A DNA stretch of 14,585 nt from Deltaproteobacteria bacterium (GTDB lineage Bacteria > Desulfobacterota > Desulfobacteria > Desulfobacterales > C00003060): contig JAFDGP010000029.1 of assembly GCA_019309245.1 (NCBI GenBank), positions 1 through 14,585 on the forward strand, in the 5' to 3' direction. Each line of letters begins with the position of its first letter. Position 1 is the first letter of the stretch. The position numbers and the translations under genes are program-made. The notes beneath the pieces are model-generated. The model saw only the letters and a list, made by a program, of their open reading frames with translations. It was not told the DNA's origin and did no database searches. Shown here one piece after another: positions 6,991-14,014 of this stretch.

Positions 6991-7962
6991 ATGATTCCGA
7001 TTCGTGATACCATACGCTCCAAGACCTACCCGGTGGTCAACAGCCTGCTCATCGGTGTAAACGTCCTGGTGTTTGTTGCAGAGATGTCTCAGGGACGAGC
7101 ACTGGACCGGTTTGTGTTCATTCACGGCCTGGTGCCGGCCCGCTATTCGCTTCCTCAACTGTCTGGTTACTTTACGCTCGTTGAACAGATCACGCCCTTT
7201 TTGACCTTCATGTTCCTGCACGGCGGTTTTCTTCATCTGCTGGGCAACATGTGGTTTCTGTATATCTTCGGCGATAATGTAGAAGACCATCTCGGTCACG
7301 CCCGTTACCTGGCCTTTTATCTCCTGTGCGGTCTGGCATCCGGGGTGTCCCACTTGGCGCTCAACTGGCATTCTCAGGTCCCCACCATCGGGGCCAGCGG
7401 CGCCATCGCAGGGGTCATGGGGGCTTATTTCATCCTGTATCCCCGCGCCAAGGTATTGACGCTGGTACCGATCTTTATCTTCATCCAGTTTATCGAACTC
7501 CCGGCCTTTCTGTTTCTCGGCATATGGCTGTTATTCCAGTTCTTCAATGCAGCGGGGGCCTCGGCCCACGCCGGGGGCATCGCGTGGTGGGCCCATATCG
7601 GCGGTTTCTTATTCGGCATTCTTTTCTTACGGCTCTTTGATCTGCTGCCGGAGATGGGCGCAGATCGCAGGTTCCGCCACTTTACCCAAAAACGCTCCAC
7701 GCCGCGGTTGCAGGTGATCCGGCCCGTGACCCCGCAAAGCGATGGCAACGATTACGGCGTCATTTCGATAACCGAACGCGAGGCACTCATGGGCACCAAG
7801 AAGCTGGTCAATATCGCCCATGGGCTCAAGAAAAGGACCTTCCTGCTCAATATTCCCCCCGGGATCACCCAGGGCAGCCAACTGCGCCTAAAGGGGATGG
7901 GACGCCCTATGCCGGACGGCCGCCGCGGCGATCTGTTCCTGAAGGTGCGCATTCGGGATTGA
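6991..7962 (+). CDS. Rhomboid intramembrane serine protease with C-terminal DnaJ-type (CTD) extension
   Basis: A 323-residue fusion. Residues ~15-215 are a rhomboid membrane domain: HLLGNMWFLYIFGDNVEDHLG with the oxyanion-site Asn N86, the serine motif GASG (S136), and the catalytic His in AHIGG (H202), with about six hydrophobic segments. Rhomboids cut substrates inside the membrane. After a basic linker (~224-245), residues ~257-322 resemble the second C-terminal beta-sandwich of DnaJ/Hsp40: ALMGTKKLV, then LLNIPPGITQGSQLRLKGMG and GDLFLKVRI. That domain binds client peptides in DnaJ; no J domain or zinc-finger is present. I infer substrate recruitment on the cytoplasmic side. AGGA at 6976-6979 precedes the ATG by 11 bases. 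Rhomboid: confident. DnaJ-like: probable, from motif reading only. Confidence 0.9.
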   Translation: MIPIRDTIRSKTYPVVNSLLIGVNVLVFVAEMSQGRALDRFVFIHGLVPARYSLPQLSGYFTLVEQITPFLTFMFLHGGFLHLLGNMWFLYIFGDNVEDHLGHARYLAFYLLCGLASGVSHLALNWHSQVPTIGASGAIAGVMGAYFILYPRAKVLTLVPIFIFIQFIELPAFLFLGIWLLFQFFNAAGASAHAGGIAWWAHIGGFLFGILFLRLFDLLPEMGADRRFRHFTQKRSTPRLQVIRPVTPQSDGNDYGVISITEREALMGTKKLVNIAHGLKKRTFLLNIPPGITQGSQLRLKGMGRPMPDGRRGDLFLKVRIRD

Positions 7963-8113
7963 CCCTGTCGTCAAAATGTTGACAGCTCTGGTCTGGGGCC
8001 GGATGCGTTTCGAATTTGATGGCCGCCCCCTGGCAGCAGGCTTGTTGTGTGCGGCCGCCCGCCGGGCCCCCAACCCATCCCAAACCGGTTTTCTGCGCCC
8101 ACCGGGAACCAAG

Positions 8114-8173
8114 CCTCTGAAAGATGTTCAATGTTGGTCAGGCTTCAAGGACCGCGATCCGCCTGAGGCGGAC
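8114..8173 (+). repeat. REP-like repeat, copy C (shared with 14019-14077)
   Basis: About 60 bases align with the left part of the MITE-like element at 14015 with seven mismatches and a one-base gap by hand count. It contains the hairpin TCCGCC-TGA-GGCGGA (8158-8172). No right-hand terminal repeat was found beside this copy, so it is either a truncated element or a separate member of a REP family. Confidence 0.75.
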
Positions 8174-8174
8174 A

Positions 8175-8267
8175 GATGCGGTATCCTCGGCTTTCCCAAC
8201 TTGTTGGGCCGTAGCTGAAAGCGAAGTCCAAAGGGTAAACAACATTAGCACCTGATACCGAGGCGTC
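8175..8267. other. Candidate structured RNA or complex inverted repeat
   Basis: GATGC (8175-8179) pairs with GCGTC (8263-8267), and GGTATC (8180-8185) with GATACC (8254-8259), leaving a 3-base bulge: an 11-pair closing stem. Inside, CTCGG (8186-8190) can pair with CCGTAG (8209-8214, one bulged base) and encloses the hairpin CCCAAC-TT-GTTGGG (8195-8208). Both strands fold equally well from these pairs. It matches no riboswitch I can name with confidence. Confidence 0.4.
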
Positions 8268-8375
8268 GCCCCGGACTCATTTATGAAAAACACTCTGATA
8301 AGAGGGTAAACCTTTGCCCCAACCAGCAACCCCGGGAAAAAATGTCTTTCAACAGGTTCGAAACACGGCCGGAAA

Positions 8376-8391
8376 TGGCACGATTTGTGCT
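8376..8391 (+). promoter_or_regulatory. Sigma-54 (RpoN) promoter candidate for the signalling operon
   Basis: TGGCACGATTTGTGCT fits the -24/-12 consensus TGGCACG-N4-TTGCW with one mismatch, and the invariant GG (8377-8378) and GC (8389-8390) are exactly 10 bases apart. Transcription would start near 8402, giving a leader of about 200 bases to the GTG at 8601. No enhancer-binding protein gene is in the window. Confidence 0.6.
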
Positions 8392-8505
8392 GTAATCCGA
8401 CATCGGAAAATGAATATGGCAAGCCCGGTAATCCGGTGGTCCGATCAACAATGCCAGCATTGGTGCATGGCTTTCATTTGTTCCGGCAAGCCGATCCGGG
8501 TCCGG

Positions 8506-8537
8506 TTGACACCAAAATCCGGTTCGTGGCTATACCC
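8506..8537 (+). promoter_or_regulatory. Sigma-70-type promoter candidate
   Basis: A perfect TTGACA (8506-8511) is followed after 19 bases by TATACC (4 of 6). The wide spacer and weak -10 make this a second-choice promoter, which would give a leader of about 57 bases. Confidence 0.3.
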
Positions 8538-8600
8538 GGTCACCGTGAACCGGCACACAAGGGTTGCGACCGGCCGTGGCGGGCCGCAACGGAGATAGTC

Positions 8601-9962
8601 GTGAGTCTGAAATACAAACACACCTTGCTTTTGGTCGATGACGAGGGACACATCACAAAGGCCCTTCTGCGCCTGCTTCGAAGGGAGGGCTATGAGATCC
8701 TCTGCGCCTCAAGCGGGCCGGAAGGCCTGGAAAAACTCAAGGCCGCGGAAAAACCTGTCTCACTGATCATTTCCGATCAGCGTATGCCGGGCATGAACGG
8801 CGCGGAGTTCCTCGAAAAGGCCAAGGCCATCTTTCCGCACGCGATCCGCATCCTGCTGACCGGCTACTCGGATATGGACGCCCTGGTAGATGCGGTCAAC
8901 AAAGGCGAAATTCATCGGTATTTCGCCAAACCCTGGAATGATGAAGACCTGTTGCTTCAGGTCCGCCAGTCGCTGGAACAATATGAACTTTTCGTCGAGA
9001 ATCGACGGCTGCTCGCCCTGACCGCCAGACAAAACAAGCAGCTCAAGGAGCTCAATGAGGCCCTGGAAGAAAAGGTGGCGGCCAGGACCGAAGAAATCGC
9101 GCGAAAAAACAAGGAACTCACCACGCTCAATGAACAACTGGAAGCAAATCTCTATAACACCGTGCGTGCGTTTGCCTCTCTGGTGGAAACCCACACACCG
9201 GCCGTAGCCGGGCACGGCCGCCGGGTCGGTACCCTGGCTCGCAGGATCGCCGAGCAAATGGGCCTGGCTGAAGAAGAAGTCACCCAGGTGGAAATCGCCG
9301 GGCTGCTCCACGACATCGGAAAGCTGGGGCTCCCTGCCAGGCTGCTGGACTACCAGCAAGATACCTGGAGTTCAGAGGAAAAAGCGCTTTATCGCGATCA
9401 TCCCAAAAACGGTCAGGCCACAGTTCATTTCATCAACAAACTGGACCATGCCGGTCTCCTGATTCGATCACATCATGAGCAGTTTGATGGCCACGGCTAC
9501 CCCGATGAGCTTTCCGAAGAAGAGATTCCCCTGGGCTCTCGGATCATTGCCGTAGCCAATGCCTACGACAAGATCGTGAACCTCCGGGTGTCCCCGCACC
9601 CCTCAGGCGGCGTACGGCAAAAGACCGGGAACCCCGGCAGGGCCTCCGGGGCCACGCGTGCGGCGTTAAAAGAAGACGCCGCCCAGCACCTCAAACGCCA
9701 TGGCTTTACCTGGTATGACCCGGATATCATCAAGATCTTTTTGGAAATGCTCAAGGCGGAAGGGGCTGCGGAAGCCGGAGCCAGATGGGTCTCGTTGGAA
9801 GAACTCAGGCCGGGGATGGTGCTGAAAAAATCTCTGTATTCATCCAAGGGGCGCTTCTTGATCCCGAGCGCCACGATCCTGAGCGCGGACATGATCTCCA
9901 AGCTAAAGGCCCACTATGCAACAGATCTGGTTTGTGAACGGATCTGTGTGGCAACAGCATGA
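8601..9962 (+). CDS. Response regulator with HD-GYP domain (RpfG-type c-di-GMP phosphodiesterase family)
   Basis: A 453-residue protein: receiver domain (~7-125; acidic pair D13/D14, phospho-acceptor D59, T87, K110 in KPW), a coiled coil (~130-183), an HD-GYP domain (~185-385), and a C-terminal extension (~395-450). HD-GYP signatures are H205, HDIGK (H237/D238), H267, HHE (H291/H292) and GYP (299-301). The family hydrolyses c-di-GMP under control of receiver phosphorylation. The usual metal-binding Asp of the VADxYDA motif reads Asn here (N320 in AVANAYDK), which may alter activity. GTG at 8601 is chosen because GGAGA (8591-8595) precedes it and the receiver begins at once; the upstream frame is open but lacks homology. 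First gene of a five-gene signalling run. Confidence 0.9.
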   Translation: MSLKYKHTLLLVDDEGHITKALLRLLRREGYEILCASSGPEGLEKLKAAEKPVSLIISDQRMPGMNGAEFLEKAKAIFPHAIRILLTGYSDMDALVDAVNKGEIHRYFAKPWNDEDLLLQVRQSLEQYELFVENRRLLALTARQNKQLKELNEALEEKVAARTEEIARKNKELTTLNEQLEANLYNTVRAFASLVETHTPAVAGHGRRVGTLARRIAEQMGLAEEEVTQVEIAGLLHDIGKLGLPARLLDYQQDTWSSEEKALYRDHPKNGQATVHFINKLDHAGLLIRSHHEQFDGHGYPDELSEEEIPLGSRIIAVANAYDKIVNLRVSPHPSGGVRQKTGNPGRASGATRAALKEDAAQHLKRHGFTWYDPDIIKIFLEMLKAEGAAEAGARWVSLEELRPGMVLKKSLYSSKGRFLIPSATILSADMISKLKAHYATDLVCERICVATA

Positions 9963-9993
9963 CATCGCTTACAACAAGGGAGGTGACAGGACC

Positions 9994-10866
9994 ATGCCGT
10001 CCATGCTGATAGACAAGGAGGCCTTTTTAAGAAAGCTCGACCGCATACCGGACCTGCCCACCCTGCCCGTGGTGGCATTCAAGGTAAACAAGATGCTCAT
10101 GGATGACGATGTGAATGTGCGAAAACTGAGCGAGACCATTGAAAAAGACCAGGCTATGGTGTCAAAGCTGTTGCGGCTGGTCAATTCCGCCTTTTACGGG
10201 TTTCAATCCAAGATCGACAATATCTCCCATGCAATCACCATCCTGGGGTTCAGCACTGTGAGGAACGCGGTGGTATCCATATCCGTGGTGGACGCCTTTT
10301 CCGGCCGGGAGGCCTTTGAAGAGTTCAGCCTGTCGGATTTCTGGAAGCACTCGGTGGCCGTGGCCGTCACGGGGCGCCAGCTGGCACAAAGAAGCCGCCT
10401 CGCGGTGCCGGATGAGGTGTTTGTGGCGGGAATCCTGCACGATGTGGGAAAGCTCGTCCTGGCCCAGCACTATCAGGAATTGTTTCGTGACGTATGGATT
10501 GCGGTCCAGGACGAGGGCCTGTCTTTTCACGAGGCGGAAAAGGCCCTGCTTCCCGTGGACCACGCTCACATCGGAGGCGTGCTCGCCGCGAAATGGCACC
10601 TTCCCGAAAAGCTGGTGGAGGCCATTGCATACCACCACGCCGTGGGCACGGCAGAAAACAACGGCAATGCCGTCATGACTGTGTCTGCAGCTGATTTTCT
10701 GGTCCATCGTTTCTGGTCCGAAAAAAAGGCCGGGGACAGGCCCGAGCCGGATCAGCCGGCGGCCGAGGCGCTGGCCGCTGAAATTGAAAGTGCTGATCAG
10801 TGGTTTCCGGGTGTGGCCGCCGAGATTGAACAGGCCTGCAGCTTCTTTGTAGAGGCGGTAAACTAA
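9994..10866 (+). CDS. HDOD-domain signalling protein
   Basis: A 290-residue HDOD protein. The N-terminal block LPTLPVVAFKVNKML is followed by the helical HDOD core with LLRLVNSAFYG, ISHAITILGF and an HD-like motif LHDVGKL (H149/D150). Further histidines at H119, H190, H192 and H214/H215 match HD-superfamily positions, so the metal site may be partly kept. HDOD proteins usually act as non-catalytic adaptors in signalling, often beside HD-GYP or two-component genes, as here. A good ribosome-binding site (GGGAGG, 9978-9983) decides the ATG at 9994; the upstream in-frame Met at 9916 lies within the previous gene. The gap to the HD-GYP gene is 31 bases. Confidence 0.9.
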   Translation: MPSMLIDKEAFLRKLDRIPDLPTLPVVAFKVNKMLMDDDVNVRKLSETIEKDQAMVSKLLRLVNSAFYGFQSKIDNISHAITILGFSTVRNAVVSISVVDAFSGREAFEEFSLSDFWKHSVAVAVTGRQLAQRSRLAVPDEVFVAGILHDVGKLVLAQHYQELFRDVWIAVQDEGLSFHEAEKALLPVDHAHIGGVLAAKWHLPEKLVEAIAYHHAVGTAENNGNAVMTVSAADFLVHRFWSEKKAGDRPEPDQPAAEALAAEIESADQWFPGVAAEIEQACSFFVEAVN

Positions 10867-10873
10867 GGAACGG

Positions 10874-10898
10874 GCCTCCCGGACGCGGCTTCGGGGGC
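10874..10898 (+). other. Small GC-rich hairpin between the HDOD and receiver-PAS genes
   Basis: GCC (10874-10876) with GGC (10896-10898), and CCCG (10878-10881) with CGGG (10892-10895), one bulged T. There is no T-run, so it is more likely an RNA-stability element than a terminator. Confidence 0.35.
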
Positions 10899-10927
10899 TA
10901 ACAAAACAGGTTCGTTAAGGTCAAAAC

Positions 10928-11806
10928 ATGGATTCGGATTCGATGGGTAACGCACAGCACAGCATCGTGTGTGTGGATGACGAGCAGAACATCCTGCAGG
11001 CCTTAAAACGGCTGCTTCGAAAAGAACCCTATCGCGTGTTTACCGCCTCAAGCGGCCCTGAGGCCCTCAAGATCCTTGAGGAAAACGAGGTTCAGGTCAT
11101 CATCACCGACCAGCGCATGCCGGAAATGAGCGGGACCGAACTGCTTGCCGAAGTCCGGAAAAAATATCCGGATACCATCCGCATCGTCTTATCCGGCTAC
11201 ACGGAAGTGGATACCATCACCGAGTCTATCAACAAAGGCCATGTGTATAAATTTTTTCTTAAACCCTGGGATGACCCCAGCCTGAAGCTGGAAATCCGCC
11301 AGGCCCTGGAACAGTACGACCTGATCCAGGCCAACCGATCCTTAAACGAAAAGGTCCTGGAACAAAACGAGGCACTCAAAAAGATGAACGAGGACCTGGA
11401 AGATTTGGTCCAGGAACGAACCAAAGAGTTGCAGATCCAGAATCACGTGCTCGAGCTCTCACGCGCCATGCTCGAAGACATGCCGGTTCCCATCATCGGG
11501 ATCAGCGCGGACGGCATGATCGTGGTCACAAACCTCAAGGCGCAGTCTATCGCGCCCAACGGCCAGCCTATCGCGTTGGGCCGGGAAATGGCGGAGTATT
11601 TCTCCGAAGGCCTGCAGCAGTGTGTGGCCCGTGTGCTGGAGACCGGAAACGCCGAGGCTGTGGATGAGTCCTTTGCCGAAGGCCGCACCCACCGGGTGGT
11701 TGCAACCCCGCTTTCAGGACGTTTTCGCGGCAGGGGGGTGGTGCTGACCGTAACCGACGGTATGGGCCATGAAAACAACATGAAGGACGCAGGAGGAATG
11801 CCATGA
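10928..11806 (+). CDS. Response regulator with receiver, coiled coil and PAS-like domain
   Basis: A 292-residue protein. The receiver (~11-128) has D17/D18, acceptor D61 (ITDQRMP), S89 and K112 (LKPW) and is clearly paralogous to the receiver at 8601, sharing the LRLL-R, SSGPE, DQRMP, INKG/VNKG and KPW blocks. A coiled coil (~132-172) leads to a PAS-like segment (~183-275: DMPVPIIGISADGMIVVTN). There is no output enzyme or DNA-binding domain, so it may sense a signal or pass one through its PAS domain. ATG at 10928 follows TTAAGG; an in-frame ATG at 10943 is less likely. The stop overlaps the next start as ATGA, giving tight coupling with the histidine kinase. Confidence 0.87.
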   Translation: MDSDSMGNAQHSIVCVDDEQNILQALKRLLRKEPYRVFTASSGPEALKILEENEVQVIITDQRMPEMSGTELLAEVRKKYPDTIRIVLSGYTEVDTITESINKGHVYKFFLKPWDDPSLKLEIRQALEQYDLIQANRSLNEKVLEQNEALKKMNEDLEDLVQERTKELQIQNHVLELSRAMLEDMPVPIIGISADGMIVVTNLKAQSIAPNGQPIALGREMAEYFSEGLQQCVARVLETGNAEAVDESFAEGRTHRVVATPLSGRFRGRGVVLTVTDGMGHENNMKDAGGMP

Positions 11807-13008
11807 AAATCCTGGTTGCCGAAGACGAACCCATGTCCAGAGAACTCCTGGAAAACATGCTGACCAAGTTCGGCTACGAGTGCATCCCGGCCGCAGACGG
11901 TCAGGAGGCCTGGGAACTGCTAAATAAACACGCGCTCAGGATGGTCATCACGGACTGGTCCATGCCGAACGTGGACGGCTTGAACCTGTGCCGAAAAATC
12001 CGCAGCGGGAAATTCCACAATTACGTATACGTGATTTTGCTGACCGCCAAGGGGGACAACAACGATACCGTAGCCGGATTTGAGGCCGGTATCGACGACT
12101 ACATGATCAAGCCCTTTGATCCCAAGGTATTAAAAGCCCGGGTCACGGTGGGAGAACGGATCATCCACCTGGAAGACGACTACAAGAAGGCCCAGGCCCA
12201 ACTCCTCCAGTCCGAAAAAATGGCGTCGGTAGGACAACTGGCCGCCGGCGTCGCCCATGAGATCAACAACCCCACAGGATATATCAGCAGCAATCTCAAG
12301 ACCCTGGCCGACTATGAAGACGACATTCGAAAGGTCCTGGATGCCTATCACCAACTTGTCGAGACACTTCGCAAGATCCCGGCGGACAGCCGGCCGGCCG
12401 CGTTGACTGAGCAGCTCGACCGGGTGGCCGCGCTCGAAAAAGAGCTGGATATCGCCTTTGTGATGGATGACCTGCGGGATCTGACAAGGGAGTGCCAGGA
12501 CGGCACAGAGCGGATCAAGAAAATCATTCTGGACCTGAAGGATTTCGCCCATCCCGGAAACGACAAGATCCAGGAGGCCGATATCAACAAGGGCATCGAA
12601 TCCACCCTGAACGTGGTATGGAATGAGCTCAAGTACAAGGCCACGGTCACGAAAAATCTGGGTGACCTTCCTCCAGTAAAATGTCTGCCCCAACAGCTCA
12701 ATCAGGTCTTTATGAACCTGCTGGTCAATGCGGCCCAGGCGATTAAAGAAAAGGGCGAGATCGCCATTACCACACAGGCCGTCAACGGATATGTGGAAAT
12801 CAAGATCAGCGACACCGGCTGCGGCATTCCCCCGGAAAACTTGAATAAGGTCTTTGACCCGTTTTTTACCACCAAGGAGGTGGGAAGCGGCACCGGCCTG
12901 GGGCTCAATGTCTCTTACAACATTATAAAAAAGCACAACGGGTCCATTGCGGTGGAAAGCCAGGTCGGAAAAGGGACCACCTTTACCATCAGGCTGCCAG
13001 TGTCTTAG
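11803..13008 (+). CDS. Soluble receiver-histidine kinase hybrid
   Basis: A 401-residue protein with an N-terminal receiver (~1-120; D8, acceptor D51, T81, K103 in IKPF), a short linker, a dimerisation/phospho-acceptor domain (SEKMASVGQLAAGVAHEINNP, H152), and a HATPase_c domain with N box (N305/N309), G1 DTGCGIP (D337), F box FDPFFTTK and G2 GSGTGLGL. An extended segment of about 60 residues (~175-235) lies between the H box and the usual second helix of the dimerisation region. There is no membrane span, so input must come through its own receiver or a partner. Translation is coupled to the PAS gene by a 4-base overlap. It is the only kinase in the cluster and so the likely phosphoryl source. 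Confidence 0.92.
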   Translation: MKILVAEDEPMSRELLENMLTKFGYECIPAADGQEAWELLNKHALRMVITDWSMPNVDGLNLCRKIRSGKFHNYVYVILLTAKGDNNDTVAGFEAGIDDYMIKPFDPKVLKARVTVGERIIHLEDDYKKAQAQLLQSEKMASVGQLAAGVAHEINNPTGYISSNLKTLADYEDDIRKVLDAYHQLVETLRKIPADSRPAALTEQLDRVAALEKELDIAFVMDDLRDLTRECQDGTERIKKIILDLKDFAHPGNDKIQEADINKGIESTLNVVWNELKYKATVTKNLGDLPPVKCLPQQLNQVFMNLLVNAAQAIKEKGEIAITTQAVNGYVEIKISDTGCGIPPENLNKVFDPFFTTKEVGSGTGLGLNVSYNIIKKHNGSIAVESQVGKGTTFTIRLPVS

Positions 13009-13020
13009 TAATAAGGGGGT

Positions 13021-13053
13021 GAGACGGCCGCCGGGCGGTTCGGGTACCGTCTC
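13021..13053 (+). other. Hairpin between the kinase gene and the last receiver gene
   Basis: GAGACGG (13021-13027) pairs with CCGTCTC (13047-13053), enclosing a further CCGCC/GGCGG inverted repeat. No T-run follows (GGGAAAA), so full termination is unlikely; it may tune expression of the distal gene. Confidence 0.45.
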
Positions 13054-13089
13054 GGGAAAACCCCGCTAACACAGTGACGAGGTGACATC

Positions 13090-13806
13090 ATGGCGGAAAC
13101 AATTGTCTTTCACGTCTTAACCCAGAGCCGGTATGAAGCCGGATTGATTGAACAGGCCCTGCGCTGTGAAGATTATGAGGCGATGTTCGTTCATGACGAC
13201 CTGTCGCAATTCGGACCGGGCCGACATGTGGTGATCCTGGAGCCGAGCCTGTCGGACTGGCAGTGGCTGGATCGCCTGACTCAGGTGTCAAAAGACCACC
13301 CGGCTACGCCGGTGGTACTCTATACCCGGGAGGCCTTGCCGGAAAACGATGTTCGCAGGATCTGCCGGGACATCCCCGTTTTCGTGGTCGGGGATATCAC
13401 GACCCTCAAGGACAGGCTGGGCGTCGTCATCGAGCAAGACCCCGCATCTCCAAAGACTGTTTTGTTTGTCGACGATGACGAAAACACTATCAAAGCCTAT
13501 CTCAGGACCCTCAGAAAGACCCCCTGGACGATCCTGTCCACCACGAGTGGAGAAGACGCGCTTGAAACCCTCAAACAACAACCCGTTGACTGCATTGTAA
13601 CAGACATCAAGATGCCGAACCTCCATGGGCTGGAATTGATCTCCAAAATCAGAGAAACGGACAAGGATGTCCCAATCGTGATCTGTTCGGGTTATCCCGG
13701 CATGAAAGACGACGACAGCCTGAAGTTTCACGACATCGCCGGCTTTATTGAGAAGCCGGTGGATGAAGTAACCCTCAAACAAACCCTGGAAGGCCTCCTG
13801 GGCTAG
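13090..13806 (+). CDS. Tandem receiver protein: degenerate receiver followed by canonical receiver
   Basis: A 238-residue protein. The C-terminal half (~122-238) is a complete receiver: D128-D130, acceptor D172 (VTDIKMP), S200 and K222 (EKPV). The N-terminal ~115 residues show receiver-like alternating strands (IVFHVL, HVVILEPS, PVVLYTRE, PVFVVGD) but lack the acidic pair and carry Glu at 51 near the phospho-acceptor position, so I read it as a pseudo-receiver. There is no output domain; it likely acts by protein contact or as a phosphoryl sink. GAGGTG (13079-13084) precedes the ATG at 13090. It is separated from the kinase by 81 bases with a hairpin. The pseudo-receiver call rests on pattern reading. 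Confidence 0.85.
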   Translation: MAETIVFHVLTQSRYEAGLIEQALRCEDYEAMFVHDDLSQFGPGRHVVILEPSLSDWQWLDRLTQVSKDHPATPVVLYTREALPENDVRRICRDIPVFVVGDITTLKDRLGVVIEQDPASPKTVLFVDDDENTIKAYLRTLRKTPWTILSTTSGEDALETLKQQPVDCIVTDIKMPNLHGLELISKIRETDKDVPIVICSGYPGMKDDDSLKFHDIAGFIEKPVDEVTLKQTLEGLLG

Positions 13807-13934
13807 TGTCCATCCATAATCCATAAACGGCCCTTTTCCCTTTGAGCGACGGTCTCCGCGGGTTTGCGCCTTGTACCTAAAGCAGCCTCGATGAAAGAGC
13901 CCAAAAAAAAGTCCTTGCGCAATTTGCTCTGAAT

Positions 13935-13963
13935 CTGATAGAAAGAAAATTTTGATATATAAA
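13935..13963 (+). promoter_or_regulatory. Sigma-70-type promoter candidate for rpmB
   Basis: CTGATA (13935-13940, 4 of 6) and TATAAA (13958-13963, 5 of 6) with a 17-base spacer, in the most AT-rich stretch of the region. A start near 13970 would put the MITE-like element inside the rpmB leader. Confidence 0.35.
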
Positions 13964-14014
13964 TGTTTCCACATCGTCGAAAGAGAAGAAACAAAGGGAT
14001 CCGGCTTTCTGGAC

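Larger units (their letters stand above)
7963..8600. other. 638-base region without a convincing gene
   Basis: No frame here has both a ribosome-binding site and a recognisable protein. It holds a REP-like repeat (8114-8173), a nested inverted-repeat region that could be a structured RNA (8175-8267), a sigma-54-type promoter match (8376-8391) and a sigma-70-type match (8506-8537), the last two pointing at the signalling operon. The first ~150 bases after the rhomboid stop show no clear terminator. Confidence 0.7.

Noticed and set aside
7968..7994. Inverted repeat after the rhomboid stop as an intrinsic terminator
   Set aside because: GTCAA/TTGAC pairing is possible but short and AT-poor downstream; there is no T-run.
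8357..8366. GGTTCGAAAC resembling a tRNA T-loop
   Set aside because: The flanking bases do not form a T-arm and there is no anticodon arm or acceptor stem around it.
8138..8422. 94-codon minus-strand frame across the repeat region
   Set aside because: It runs through the REP-like repeat and the inverted-repeat region, and I see no recognisable domain; it is best explained as repeat sequence.
8385..8600. 72-residue N-terminal extension of the HD-GYP regulator
   Set aside because: The frame is open but without homology; the predicted sigma-54 start (about 8402) would exclude its first codons, and the GTG at 8601 has a ribosome-binding site directly ahead of the receiver.
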